Below, one piece after another: positions 1 to 8,208 of a stretch of 64,000 nt of DNA. This stretch comes from G963662655 sp963666875 (GTDB lineage Bacteria > Cloacimonadota > Cloacimonadia > Cloacimonadales > JAIOQZ01), in NCBI GenBank assembly GCA_963666875.2, contig CAXXPU010000013.1, positions 65,080 through 129,079 on the forward strand, written 5' to 3'. Positions within the stretch are counted from its first letter, which is position 1. Each line of letters begins with the position of its first letter. The notes below the pieces were generated by a model. The model saw only the letters and a list, made by a program, of their open reading frames with translations. It was not told where the DNA came from and did not search any database. A program made the position numbers and the translations under genes.

Positions 1-1098
1 ATTCTGGATGCTCATCTCGATGGTCGCATCGACAGAGCGCTCTTTGGTGAGGGACGGATTTCCGTTCTCCCAGCGGATGGCGAAGCGTGTTTTCGCGCGT
101 GGCAGGAAGTCGTCCTCGATACGAAACCTTATGGCGCAATCGACCTCATTCCATGGTCTCTGCATAATCGCCAGGGGCGCGTCCAGCGCGCGATACATGA
201 ATCCCGTGCCGGTGTGATAGGTCTCGTGATAGACGGGCATGACCAGGTCGCGGCCGATGTGACGGGCGTCGGGCATCAGGAAGAGCAGGTTTTCGTCGAA
301 CGTGGACAGGATGACCTCCTGAATCTGATCGCGCTGAGCCTGGATAAAAGCCAGCATTCCACGCAAGGCCTCGGTGTCTTCGTAGAGCATCACGAAGATT
401 TTTATCTGGTTGGTCAGCGGATTCTTGCCGATTTTCTCGAAGCTGAAGATGCAGTATCCGGTGATTTTCGAGCCTTTACGGAACCCGATCCAGCGGATGT
501 TCGGATTCTTGAGGTCTTTCTCGAAGTCGTATTTCTGCTGGCGGATCATGCCGTGGCGCTGTTTCAGGACGCGTTCGTAGCAGCCCTGCACCGCTTGCAG
601 GTTGTCGATGGAGAGGTATTCGACATTCTTGCGCAGCTCAGAGGCCGGAAGCTGGTTTGGCTCTAGGCGATACACGTGTAGCATGATACCGTGTCCGTAA
701 CCCATTTTGTAGTAGAAATCGGGTCGGAAGGGATAGAGGATCGAGAACGAGACGCCCATCTTCCTGCCGTATTCGTGGAACCACATCAGCATATCGCGCG
801 CGACGTGCCGCTTCTTGTGCATGAGATCGACCGCGACCAGTCCGATTCCCACGGTGGGAACGATGGTGCCATGGTAGTTCATCTCGAAATCGAAGATGCG
901 CATCCCACCGAGCATTTTCCCATCTTCGAAGAGCCCGTACATCTGCTTGTTCGGGCACTCCTTCTGGTCTTTAATCAACGACTCGCGAAAGCGTTTTCGT
1001 TGTTCGGGTGAGTTGATCGCCCAGCCGGGGTATGCGTTTCGTACGATGTCTTCGAATGGCTCGATGTCCTTGTCGATCAGTGTGCGTATCTCTCTCAT
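1..1098 (-). CDS. Eis-like GNAT-family N-acetyltransferase (C-terminus beyond the window)
   Basis: The minus strand is open from an ATG at 1098 to the left edge, giving 366 codons with no stop. The start has a strong AAGGAAGG ribosome site a few bases upstream. The first ~150 residues form a GNAT acetyltransferase domain: a VGIGLVAV strand is followed by an R-x-V-A-R acetyl-CoA loop and then by LYPFRPDFYYKMGYG, the signature of the Eis family (compare the L-Y-P-F and Y-R-x-x-G-Y-G motifs). The rest fits the second acetyltransferase fold and the sterol-carrier-like C-terminal domain of Eis proteins, which total about 400 residues, so some 30-40 residues are missing. These enzymes acetylate amines (aminoglycosides or lysines in known members); the substrate here is unknown. 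It is transcribed alone. Confidence 0.8.
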   Translation of the reverse strand, partial: MREIRTLIDKDIEPFEDIVRNAYPGWAINSPEQRKRFRESLIKDQKECPNKQMYGLFEDGKMLGGMRIFDFEMNYHGTIVPTVGIGLVAVDLMHKKRHVARDMLMWFHEYGRKMGVSFSILYPFRPDFYYKMGYGHGIMLHVYRLEPNQLPASELRKNVEYLSIDNLQAVQGCYERVLKQRHGMIRQQKYDFEKDLKNPNIRWIGFRKGSKITGYCIFSFEKIGKNPLTNQIKIFVMLYEDTEALRGMLAFIQAQRDQIQEVILSTFDENLLFLMPDARHIGRDLVMPVYHETYHTGTGFMYRALDAPLAIMQRPWNEVDCAIRFRIEDDFLPRAKTRFAIRWENGNPSLTKERSVDATIEMSIQN

Positions 1099-1184
1099 GA
1101 TGCTACCTTCCTTGCCTTTTTACCCTGAAACGTGTCGATGATGTTTTTACGATGCCGGGTTGAAGTTTGTAAAGGAAAAATTCT

Positions 1185-1290
1185 ATAACCCCCCTTTGTC
1201 CCCCCTTGTCAGAGGGGTGAGAAAGTGATCTAAACTCAAGCTTGCCTGCTCACTCACCCCCCTGATAAGGGGGGACAAAGGGGGGTTATT
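1185..1290. repeat. Palindromic intergenic repeat, family A, copy 1
   Basis: Two ~33-bp arms (AACCCCCCTTTGTCCCCC and its reverse complement) flank a ~33-bp spacer containing CAAGCTTGCC. It lies immediately downstream of the stop codon of the minus-strand gene at 1295. Other copies are at 5071, 9249, 40759, 42158 and 51378. The arms can form a very stable RNA hairpin, so the copies may act as 3'-end or termination structures. Confidence 0.9.
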
Positions 1291-1294
1291 CGAT

Positions 1295-2800
1295 TCACTT
1301 CAAATACATGATTTTCTGGATGCGACTGTAGTCGGCGGCTTCCATGCGAACCATATAGACACCGGATGCGACGGGATTTCCATAGCTGTTGTGGCAGTTC
1401 CATTTCAGGCGATGGACTCCGGCATCGTATCTTCCGGAGGCGAGGGTCGTCACGTGCTGTCCGCGGACATTGTAGATGGCGATCTCGACGTCCGAAGGCT
1501 CTTGCAGTGAGAAGGAGATGCAGGTCTCGCCGTTGAAGGGATTGGGATACGCGTCGTGAAGCCGGACATCGCATAACTGGATATCCTGGTTGTTGATCGG
1601 TGTCGAATCGACTGTGATCAGAAACGTATCGCTACAAGTATCGATTCCATCGTTTGCGGTGATCGATACCTCCGTCTGGCCGGTCCAGTTCGGTAAGCAG
1701 TTAATCCACAAGTAATCGCCGTTGATAGCGAGCGCGATGTCGTTTGCGTTGTAGTCGAGTGTATAGGAAAGCTGGTCGCCAGTGAAATAGCTTGTCAGAT
1801 CGAGTTCGATCGACGGGCAGTTACGTTCCAGCGTCAGATCTTCGAAGGGCTGGTAGATAGATAGTGTATCCGGTCGATCCATGCTGAAAGGGCTTATTAT
1901 CCCGGAGCGCTCGGGAGCATTCCAGTCGTCGTAGGCTACTTCTGAATAGACGAGAAGTCCCATCCCTAAAGTGAGATTGAAATCTGTGGAATCTGATAGC
2001 TCATAACCTGTCAATCCGTCTTCTGTCATATAATGAACACGCGTAACCCCAGCCCCAATATCATCTGCAAGCTCGCTTGCCATTGTCAAATCGCTACGAT
2101 TCATGGGTACAAAAATGGAAGTGTATGTATCCTGAGCGATATCAAAGCTATGGGCTGCACCAAGTTTTCCATGATGGATCCAGGTTTCATCACTTGGCCC
2201 ACCGTTCTGAATCCAATATGCAATACCCTGGACAAGCTCAAAACTAGTTGAAGGATATCCGACAACATATTGAGTCCATCTATTATCCAGCCATGTGAAT
2301 ACGGTTCCCCTTTCAATTCCAATTGCTTCAGCCAGTTCGGATGCCCACACCATATCGTTCTCAAAGATCAATGACGCTGAGCTGTTCATATAAACAGATA
2401 TATCAAACCGATACGAACCGCATATATAGCTGGGATCGCTCTCCTCGCCAAGCCTATACGCGACTGCAAGGAAAAATTTCATTGGATAGCTGTCGATGTT
2501 GGGATAGGTAAAACTGTTGTTTGCGATCATCGCCGAGAGCACGTACGGGCCGTACGGGAAGATCGAGGTATAGAGCTTGTAATGAGTTGCGCCTCCGACC
2601 GCGCTTCTGTTCAGTAGAGCATTATTTTCCACGATCCGGATCTCGATATCGGCAGGCCGATCGATCATTGTAGCGGAGTTCTCCCGATCGCTGATGACCG
2701 GATAACCGTCGTTGCCGATCCGTTCGATCGAAATACCGGACATTGACAGGCAATACGAAAACAGGAATATAACCACGAAACCAATAAATGCTCTTTTCAT
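1295..2800 (-). CDS. Secreted protein with FlgD-like C-terminal sorting domain
   Basis: A 501-residue protein of unknown function. A signal peptide occupies residues 1-20 (basic start, then a hydrophobic FVVIFLFSYCL core). Residues ~330-410 look like a cadherin/Ig-like fold (aspartate- and asparagine-rich strands around D-G-I-D-T). The last ~85 residues are a type IX-style C-terminal domain with the motif A-Y-P-N-P-F-N, then I-Y-N-V-R-G-Q and a final G-V-Y-M-V-R strand, as in secreted proteins of FCB bacteria. The central part has no domain I recognise. The stop codon lies 5 bases from repeat A1. Base composition is more AT-rich in the middle than in the tail. Expected location: cell surface or exterior. 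Confidence 0.75.
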   Translation of the reverse strand: MKRAFIGFVVIFLFSYCLSMSGISIERIGNDGYPVISDRENSATMIDRPADIEIRIVENNALLNRSAVGGATHYKLYTSIFPYGPYVLSAMIANNSFTYPNIDSYPMKFFLAVAYRLGEESDPSYICGSYRFDISVYMNSSASLIFENDMVWASELAEAIGIERGTVFTWLDNRWTQYVVGYPSTSFELVQGIAYWIQNGGPSDETWIHHGKLGAAHSFDIAQDTYTSIFVPMNRSDLTMASELADDIGAGVTRVHYMTEDGLTGYELSDSTDFNLTLGMGLLVYSEVAYDDWNAPERSGIISPFSMDRPDTLSIYQPFEDLTLERNCPSIELDLTSYFTGDQLSYTLDYNANDIALAINGDYLWINCLPNWTGQTEVSITANDGIDTCSDTFLITVDSTPINNQDIQLCDVRLHDAYPNPFNGETCISFSLQEPSDVEIAIYNVRGQHVTTLASGRYDAGVHRLKWNCHNSYGNPVASGVYMVRMEAADYSRIQKIMYLK

Positions 2801-3067
2801 AAATATACCTCGTTTGGGTGCCGCAATTAGCGAACGGATTCATATTAAAGTCAAGAAAGCAATTATCGACATGATTTGTAAAACTTTTTCTCGTCAGCCT
2901 GCGCGAAATCCTCGAAAAAACACCTTGTCAAAGGTGGCGGCAATTATTTCACAGCGTGTAATATTTTTCTTGTGATGAATGAAATTTCAGATATATTGTT
3001 TGGAGAACGTGGGATCGATAACACGGCGATCCGTCTCAAAATATTGTAAAATAAGGACTTTGGATCA

Positions 3068-3850
3068 ATGCCAGAACTGCCGGAAGTAGAAACCATCGCT
3101 CGCGGACTGCGAGAGAAAATCACCGGACATCGACTAATCGAGATCGTGAGCTACCGCGAGGGGACGGTCACAGGAGAAGGTGCCGGAACGATCGAGCGGA
3201 TCGACCGACGGGGAAAGTACATCCTGATGCGGCTTTCGGGCGGAAAGACAATCGTGGCGCACCTCGGCATGACCGGCAAGCTGATCGTCTCCGATACGTT
3301 GCCCACGGACAATCCCCACCTGCGAGCCAGCTTTCGTTTCGAGGATGGAATTTTTCTGCTCTTCGACGATCCGAGGACATTCGGATTCATCTCCATCTGC
3401 GATACGAATAGCGATATCAAAGGCGTTTGCACGCTTGGGCCGGAACCGCTGAGTAAATCGTTTGACAGGAAATATCTGATTAGCATCTTAATGAAAAGAA
3501 AAGTGCCCGTGAAGAATCTCTTGATGGATCAGCGTTTGATCGCGGGACTGGGTAATATCTACGCCTGCGAAGCGTTGTTCCATAGCGGGATTCACCCCGA
3601 GCGACCAGGGAACAGCCTTACCGATCAAGAGATATTCCGGCTGCTGAAAGCGATCAAAAAGGTTCTGCGGCAAGCCCTTGACAAGAACGGCACAAGCATC
3701 TCGGATTTCCGGAGCGTCGAGGACAAGACCGGAGAATTTCAGGATTTCCTGCGGGTCTATAGCAAGAAAATCTGTACCTGCGGGACACCGATCCAGCGCA
3801 TCCGGCAGGCGGGACGCTCGACGTACTTTTGCCCGAAATGTCAACGTTGA
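3068..3850 (+). CDS. mutM: Formamidopyrimidine-DNA glycosylase (Fpg/MutM)
   Basis: This 260-residue protein removes oxidised purines such as 8-oxoguanine from DNA and cuts the abasic site. It begins MPELPEVE, the invariant N-terminus with catalytic Pro2 and Glu3. The DNA-contacting lysine region R-R-G-K-Y-I-L lies near residue 55. A C-terminal zinc finger of the C-x2-C-x(n)-C-x2-C type (CTCG and CPKC) ends the protein. Length is normal for the family. It is followed after 15 bases by the flavodiiron gene, so the two are probably co-transcribed, linking repair of oxidative DNA damage to the oxygen-defence genes that follow. Confidence 0.97.
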   Translation: MPELPEVETIARGLREKITGHRLIEIVSYREGTVTGEGAGTIERIDRRGKYILMRLSGGKTIVAHLGMTGKLIVSDTLPTDNPHLRASFRFEDGIFLLFDDPRTFGFISICDTNSDIKGVCTLGPEPLSKSFDRKYLISILMKRKVPVKNLLMDQRLIAGLGNIYACEALFHSGIHPERPGNSLTDQEIFRLLKAIKKVLRQALDKNGTSISDFRSVEDKTGEFQDFLRVYSKKICTCGTPIQRIRQAGRSTYFCPKCQR

Positions 3851-3865
3851 GAAAGGAGAATATAC

Positions 3866-5041
3866 ATGAAGGCTATCAAGATCAAGGAAGGAATCTACTG
3901 GGTCGGCGCGGTTGACTGGGATTTGAGGAATTTCCACGGCTACCTGACGCAGCGCGGTTCCACCTACAACGCATACCTGATTATCGACGAGAAAATCACC
4001 CTGATCGACAACGTGAAATACTACCTCGCGGACGAGTTGCTATCGCGCATCGGCAGCGTCATCGATCCTTCGAAGATCGATGTCATCGTGCAAAACCACA
4101 TCGAGATGGATCATTCCAGCTCGCTGCCGATGGTCATGAAGGCTGCGCCCAACGCGAAGATATACGCTTCCCCAAAAGGCGTCGAAGGCTTGCCCAAGCA
4201 CTACAAGGCGGACTGGGAATACGTGACTGTCAAGACGGGCGACACGCTCGATCTCGGCAAACGCACGCTGCAATTCGTGCAGACACCGATGGTCCACTGG
4301 CCGGACAACATGGTCTCCTACTGCCCGGAAGAGAAAATCCTTTTCTCGAACGACGCCTTCGGTCAGCACATCGCGTCCTCCGAGCGTTTTGACGACGAAT
4401 TTCCCTTCAATATCATCATGGAAGAGGCGATGAAGTACTACGCCAACATCGTGCTTCCGTACGGAAAACAGGTGCAGAAGGCACTCGAAGTTGTCGGAAA
4501 GCTCGACGTCGAGGTGATCTGCCCCAGCCACGGCGTCATCTGGCGCAAGCACATCCCGGCGATCGTCGAAAAGTACGTGAAGTGGTCGGCGAACGAGACC
4601 GAGGAGAAGGCGCTGATCATCTACGACACCATGTGGAAATCGACCGAAACCATGGCGAAGGCGATCCAGAGCGTGTTCGAGGATGCGGAAATCCACACTT
4701 GCATGTGCAATTTGCAGCACAACCACATCTCCGACATCATGACCCACCTGACCACCGCGAAGTATATCTGCGTCGGCTCACCCACGCTGAACAACAACAT
4801 GTTGCCCACCGTTGCCGCCTTTCTGACCTACATGAAGGGTCTGGCGCCGAAGGATCGCTACGGCATGGCGTTCGGCTCCTACGGATGGGGCGGACAGAGC
4901 ATCGGGCTGGTCCACGATGTGCTCGAGTCGTGCGGATTCGAGATGATGCCGATGCACCGCCTCCAGTATATCCCGGACGAAGCGACGCTCAATGAAATGA
5001 AAGAGAAGATCCGTGAGAATCTTAACCAGATTCGAACGTAA
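3866..5041 (+). CDS. Flavodiiron protein (FprA-type O2/NO reductase)
   Basis: A 391-residue cytoplasmic enzyme that reduces O2 to water (or NO to N2O) with electrons from rubredoxin. The N-terminal metallo-beta-lactamase-like domain carries the diiron ligands H78-x-E80-x-D82-H83. The C-terminal flavodoxin domain (from about residue 250) has the FMN phosphate loop Y-D-T-M-W-K-S-T-E and the later loops G-S-P-T and G-S-Y-G-W-G-G. No fused rubredoxin domain is present; a separate rubredoxin is encoded at 6751. It is preceded by an AGAAAGGAGA ribosome site and followed by repeat A2. Confidence 0.96.
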   Translation: MKAIKIKEGIYWVGAVDWDLRNFHGYLTQRGSTYNAYLIIDEKITLIDNVKYYLADELLSRIGSVIDPSKIDVIVQNHIEMDHSSSLPMVMKAAPNAKIYASPKGVEGLPKHYKADWEYVTVKTGDTLDLGKRTLQFVQTPMVHWPDNMVSYCPEEKILFSNDAFGQHIASSERFDDEFPFNIIMEEAMKYYANIVLPYGKQVQKALEVVGKLDVEVICPSHGVIWRKHIPAIVEKYVKWSANETEEKALIIYDTMWKSTETMAKAIQSVFEDAEIHTCMCNLQHNHISDIMTHLTTAKYICVGSPTLNNNMLPTVAAFLTYMKGLAPKDRYGMAFGSYGWGGQSIGLVHDVLESCGFEMMPMHRLQYIPDEATLNEMKEKIRENLNQIRT

Positions 5042-5070
5042 CGTAGAACGATAGATGTGTTAGGAAAGTA

Positions 5071-5152
5071 AACCCCCCTTTATTCCCCCTTGTCAGGGGG
5101 GTGAATAAGGTTTCCCTCACCCCCCTGACAAGGGGGAATAAAGGGGGGTTAT
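5071..5152. repeat. Palindromic intergenic repeat, family A, copy 2 (short spacer)
   Basis: Arms AACCCCCCTTTATTCCCCC and the reverse complement, separated by only ~14 bases. It sits 30 bases after the flavodiiron stop codon and ~40 bases before the ferritin gene, so it may separate or attenuate transcription between the two. Confidence 0.9.
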
Positions 5153-5191
5153 TCAAAAACGTGAAAGATACAATAACAGAAAGGAGGAAAC

Positions 5192-5701
5192 ATGATTTCC
5201 GAAAAATTGCAAGACAGAATCAATCTGCAGATCAACAGGGAGTTGTTCTCGGAATACCTATATTTCAGCATGGCGGCGTGGTTCGCATCGATGAACCTGC
5301 CCGGTTTCGAGAACTTCTTCGTCGTACAGGCACAGGAAGAGCATTTCCACACCATGAAGTTCTACAACTACCTCAACGAACGGGGTGGTCGTGTAATCCT
5401 GGACAAGATCGAGAAACCGCAGGTCGATTTCGAATCGGCCGAGGAAATTTTCGACTTGGCATACAAACACGAGCAATTCGTAACCAAATCGATCAACGAA
5501 CTGATGGACCTGGCGATCAAGGAAAACGATCATGCGACCCGCAGTATGTTGAACTGGTATGTCGATGAGCAGGTGGAAGAGGAGAATTCCATGGATTCGA
5601 TCCTCGGTCAGCTTCGGATCATCGGCGGCAAGGGTCACGGTATGCTGATGCTGGATCGCGAACTCGCGACCAGGGTTTACACACCGCCGACAACCGCTTA
5701 A
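5192..5701 (+). CDS. Ferritin
   Basis: A 169-residue non-haem ferritin that stores iron as a mineral inside a 24-subunit shell and oxidises Fe(II). The N-terminal helix has the R-E-L-F-S-E-Y-L-Y-F pattern, followed by the ferroxidase-site motif Q-E-E-H-x-H-T-M-K-F and, in the C-terminal half, D-E-Q-V-E-E-E. Length and motif order match bacterial FtnA. The gene has an AAAGGAGG ribosome site and begins a run of iron and oxygen-defence genes with short gaps (24, 23 and 27 bases). Removing free iron would complement the peroxide- and superoxide-reducing proteins encoded next to it. Confidence 0.95.
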   Translation: MISEKLQDRINLQINRELFSEYLYFSMAAWFASMNLPGFENFFVVQAQEEHFHTMKFYNYLNERGGRVILDKIEKPQVDFESAEEIFDLAYKHEQFVTKSINELMDLAIKENDHATRSMLNWYVDEQVEEENSMDSILGQLRIIGGKGHGMLMLDRELATRVYTPPTTA

Positions 5702-5725
5702 CCCAAAACAACACAGGAGAAAACC

Positions 5726-6112
5726 ATGACAAAGCTGAGAGATATTTACTACTGCGAAGTATGCGGCAACGTCGTCGCAATCCGCAACGAAGGCGCGGAA
5801 GCGCTGGTTTGCTGCGGACAGCCGATGAAGAAACTGGAAGAGCAATCGCAAGACGCCAGCACCGAAAAGCACGTGCCGTACGTCGAGGAAGTCGAGGGTG
5901 GCGTGCTGGTGAAGGTCGGCAAGGAGACAGCGCACCCGATGCTCGAGAAGCACTACATCAAGTTCATCGAGATTCAGCTCAAAGACCGCGTATGCGTCGC
6001 GGAATTGAAGCCCGGCGATGCCCCCGAAGCGTTCTTCCCGGTGAAGAAGGCCGATATCGTCAAGGCGCGCGAGTGGTGCAACGTCCACGGACTCTGGAAA
6101 TACGAGTTATAA
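5726..6112 (+). CDS. dfx: Desulfoferrodoxin (superoxide reductase)
   Basis: A 128-residue two-domain superoxide reductase. The N-terminal desulforedoxin-like domain has the FeCys4 centre (C10, C13, C29, C30). The catalytic domain has E47-K-H49-V-P, H70, H76 and the C-terminal C118-N-V-H121, which together form the Fe(His)4Cys active site. It reduces superoxide to hydrogen peroxide without making O2, using rubredoxin as donor, a strategy typical of strict anaerobes. All expected metal ligands are present. It lies between ferritin and rubrerythrin, the latter being the likely sink for the peroxide formed. Confidence 0.97.
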   Translation: MTKLRDIYYCEVCGNVVAIRNEGAEALVCCGQPMKKLEEQSQDASTEKHVPYVEEVEGGVLVKVGKETAHPMLEKHYIKFIEIQLKDRVCVAELKPGDAPEAFFPVKKADIVKAREWCNVHGLWKYEL

Positions 6113-6135
6113 ATCATATATAAGGAGAAAGATGG

Positions 6136-6723
6136 ATGGAATTCAAGAACTCAAAGACCGCTGAAAATCTGATGAAGGCGTTTGCCGGCGAGTCGCAGGC
6201 TCGCATGCGCTACACCTATTACGCCAAAGCCGCAACGAAGGAAGGTTTCTTGCAGATTGCCAATATCTTCATGGAAACCGCTGATAACGAGATGGAACAC
6301 GCCAAGGTGTTCTACAAAAAGCTGATCGAGCACGGCATGAACGGTGAGGTGGTCGTGATCAACGATGCCGGTTACCCGGTGGCTCTCGATGACACGATGA
6401 AGAATCTGGAATGGGCCGCCAACGGCGAGAACGAGGAATGGACAGACCTTTATCCCACATTTGCCAGGATCGCGGAGGAAGAGGGATTCAAGGATGTCGC
6501 GCATGTCTTCAAGATGGTCGCGCTGGTGGAAGTTCGCCACGAGAACCGCTTCCGCAAGCTGCTCGCCAACGTGAAGAATCACGAGGTCTTCAAGAAAGAC
6601 GGCAAGGTCTTCTGGAAATGCCTCAACTGCGGTCATATCGTCGAATCGATCGAAGCGCCGGAGACATGCCCGGTTTGCTTGCACCCCAAGAAATACTTCG
6701 AGTTATGGATGGAAAATTATTGA
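6136..6723 (+). CDS. rbr: Rubrerythrin
   Basis: A 195-residue peroxidase of anaerobes. The N-terminal four-helix erythrin domain carries the diiron ligands (A-G-E-S-Q-A-R near residue 20, E-M-E-H-A-K near 56, and E-V-R-H-E in the last helix). The C-terminal rubredoxin-like domain has C162-x2-C165 and C178-x2-C181. It reduces H2O2 to water with electrons from rubredoxin. The spacing and order of domains are those of classical rubrerythrin. It is followed 27 bases later by the rubredoxin gene. Confidence 0.97.
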   Translation: MEFKNSKTAENLMKAFAGESQARMRYTYYAKAATKEGFLQIANIFMETADNEMEHAKVFYKKLIEHGMNGEVVVINDAGYPVALDDTMKNLEWAANGENEEWTDLYPTFARIAEEEGFKDVAHVFKMVALVEVRHENRFRKLLANVKNHEVFKKDGKVFWKCLNCGHIVESIEAPETCPVCLHPKKYFELWMENY

Positions 6724-6750
6724 TCCGGCTCGGAAAATACAGGAGGAATC

Positions 6751-6888
6751 ATGAAATACGTATGTGATGCTTGTGGATACATCTACGATCCCGCCGAGAA
6801 TGACAACATAGCCTTCGACGACCTTCCCGAAGACTGGGTTTGCCCGGAATGCGGAGTCGGCAAGGATATGTTCAGTCCGCTCGACTAA
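6751..6888 (+). CDS. Rubredoxin
   Basis: A 45-residue electron carrier. The ATG at 6751 follows a strong ribosome site (AGGAGG, four bases upstream). The protein has the two Fe-binding knuckles C-D-A-C-G and C-P-E-C-G-V-G, with the conserved E-D-W-V between them, and is a few residues shorter than the usual 52-54. It is the likely electron donor for the flavodiiron protein, desulfoferrodoxin and rubrerythrin encoded upstream. A hairpin terminator follows the stop codon directly. Confidence 0.96.
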   Translation: MKYVCDACGYIYDPAENDNIAFDDLPEDWVCPECGVGKDMFSPLD

Positions 6889-6904
6889 TTTCCGAATCTT
6901 GCAG

Positions 6905-6930
6905 CCGCCGGTGAGAGCCGGCGGTTGTTG
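6905..6930 (+). terminator. Rho-independent terminator after rubredoxin
   Basis: A 7-bp GC stem (CCGCCGG / CCGGCGG) with a 6-base loop is followed by a T-rich run (TTGTTGT). It lies 17 bases after the rubredoxin stop and closes the oxygen-defence operon. Confidence 0.75.
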
Positions 6931-7192
6931 TATCTCCATTCCAACTTCCGAATGTCACGAAGTGTCTTCTGAATGTTGGAATGTAGCACCGTAGCGTGTG
7001 ACCTTTGTGTTTGTCTCCTTCAAGAGAATGCCGCTATTGGGGGGATTCGATTTATCAGACTTCGTCTGAAAATCACAGGAGATCGGCGCCTACAGGTGGA
7101 AGTGCAAAAAAACATTTACAGAATAATCCGGAATCGTGAGATCGATCCGATCCATGTTATCGATCAAATGTATGATAAAGGAGAAGAAACCT
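6931..7192. other. Intergenic region without a supported gene
   Basis: No coding pattern is convincing here. The stretch holds the 18-base motif at 7078-7095 (GGAGATCGGCGCCTACAG), which recurs with one mismatch at 42327-42344, so it may be a remnant of a dispersed repeat. The end (7177-7186) is the AAAGGAGAAG ribosome site of the next gene. The promoter of that gene is presumably here but I cannot define it. Confidence 0.5.
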
Positions 7193-7645
7193 ATGACAAT
7201 CAATGAATTCCATGAAGTTATCGACTTCGCCGTGGAGCGCGAGAAGGAAGCCGTGCAGTTCTATACCGACTTGCAGGAAATCGCCAAGTTCGCCGCGCAG
7301 AAAGTAATGCTGGGAGAACTCGCCGATATGGAACGCGGGCACATCAAAGTTCTGGAAGGAATCCGCAAACAGGGCAATACCGATAAGGCCGTGTCGAGCG
7401 TACCGGACCTCCAGATCAGCGAATATCTGGTTCCCGCCAAGCCGACTGCGCAAATGACCTACCAGGATATCATCATCACCGCCATGAAGCGTGAAGAGAA
7501 ATCCAAGGCGCTCTACGAGAACATCGCCGCGAAAATCGACGATGCGGAACTCGCCGCCATGCTGCTTCACATTGCCGCGGAAGAGGCTCAGCACAAGCTT
7601 CGCTTCGAAAAGATCTACGACGAAGAAATTCTGAAGGATAACTGA
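7193..7645 (+). CDS. Rubrerythrin-like ferritin-family protein without rubredoxin domain
   Basis: A 150-residue four-helix diiron protein. The ATG at 7193 is chosen because the AAGGAG ribosome site lies seven bases upstream; a further upstream in-frame start would add an unsupported basic tail. The two halves resemble each other, each with an E-K-x-A / E-x-x-H pair (E-R-E-K-E-A with M-E-R-G-H, then R-E-E-K-S-K with E-E-A-Q-H), which fits an erythrin duplication with carboxylate and histidine iron ligands. It lacks any cysteine pair, so it has no rubredoxin domain. A peroxide-scavenging or iron-handling role is inferred from family and neighbours. Confidence 0.85.
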   Translation: MTINEFHEVIDFAVEREKEAVQFYTDLQEIAKFAAQKVMLGELADMERGHIKVLEGIRKQGNTDKAVSSVPDLQISEYLVPAKPTAQMTYQDIIITAMKREEKSKALYENIAAKIDDAELAAMLLHIAAEEAQHKLRFEKIYDEEILKDN

Positions 7646-7654
7646 GACGATTGA

Positions 7655-7683
7655 ACCGGGCGCTTCGGTGCCCGGTGAATTTT
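7655..7683 (+). terminator. Terminator hairpin with UUCG loop
   Basis: A 9-bp stem (ACCGGGCGC / GTGCCCGGT) closes a TTCG tetraloop and is followed by TTTT. It lies 10 bases after the erythrin-like gene. It also helps to decide the start of the next gene, because longer in-frame readings of that gene would run through the hairpin. Confidence 0.7.
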
Positions 7684-7701
7684 CCCCGAGGGAGAAACAA
7701 C

Positions 7702-8208
7702 TTGATTCAGCTCTACACCGGAAACGGAAAAGGAAAAACCACCGCCTCCATTGGACTCTGCATCCGGGCGCTCGGCCGCGGCAAAAAGGTCTGCCTGATC
7801 CAGTTCATGAAGAAGAACTGGGAATACGGCGAAATCCGTATGCTGAATAGGCTCGATGGTATCGACGTCTTCCAGTTCGGCACCGACAAACTGATCGATC
7901 CGAACAACCCCGCTCCCATCGATTTCGAAGAGGCGGAGCTGGCATACCGGAAGGCGAAGGACGTGCTTGAGAGCGGTCAATACGACATCGTCGTCATCGA
8001 CGAGATCAACGTCGCGGTGGCGTGGAAACTGCTGCCCGTCGAGAAGCAACTCGAACTGCTGGATATCGAGACCGACAGCGAGATCGTCATGACCGGTCGC
8101 TACGCGCGTCAGGAGGTCATCGACCGCGCCGACCTGGTCACCGAGATGCGCGAAATCAAGCACTACTACGTCAACGGCATACCCGCCCGGGAAGGCATCG
8201 AGCACTGA
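7702..8208 (+). CDS. cobO: Cob(I)yrinic acid a,c-diamide adenosyltransferase (CobA/CobO family)
   Basis: A 168-residue ATP:corrinoid adenosyltransferase, which attaches the adenosyl group to cobalt to form coenzyme B12. I chose the TTG at 7702: it has a GAGGGAGA ribosome site, and the protein then begins L-I-Q-L-Y-T-G-N-G-K-G-K-T-T, the usual start of the family with its P-loop. The extension back to 7651 would cross a terminator hairpin. The Walker B-like strand (V-V-I-D-E-I-N) lies near residue 100. It overlaps lpxK by one base (TGATG), so the two are translationally coupled, although their functions are unrelated. No other B12 gene is in the window. Confidence 0.92.
   Translation: MIQLYTGNGKGKTTASIGLCIRALGRGKKVCLIQFMKKNWEYGEIRMLNRLDGIDVFQFGTDKLIDPNNPAPIDFEEAELAYRKAKDVLESGQYDIVVIDEINVAVAWKLLPVEKQLELLDIETDSEIVMTGRYARQEVIDRADLVTEMREIKHYYVNGIPAREGIEH

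Noticed and set aside
6973..7206. 77-codon frame in the gap after rubredoxin
   Set aside because: It crosses repeat-like sequence, has no family resemblance and overlaps the better-supported start of the next gene.
7651..7701. Longer N-terminus for the adenosyltransferase, from a TTG at 7651
   Set aside because: It would read through the 9-bp terminator hairpin at 7655-7676, and the 17 extra residues do not match the family start.
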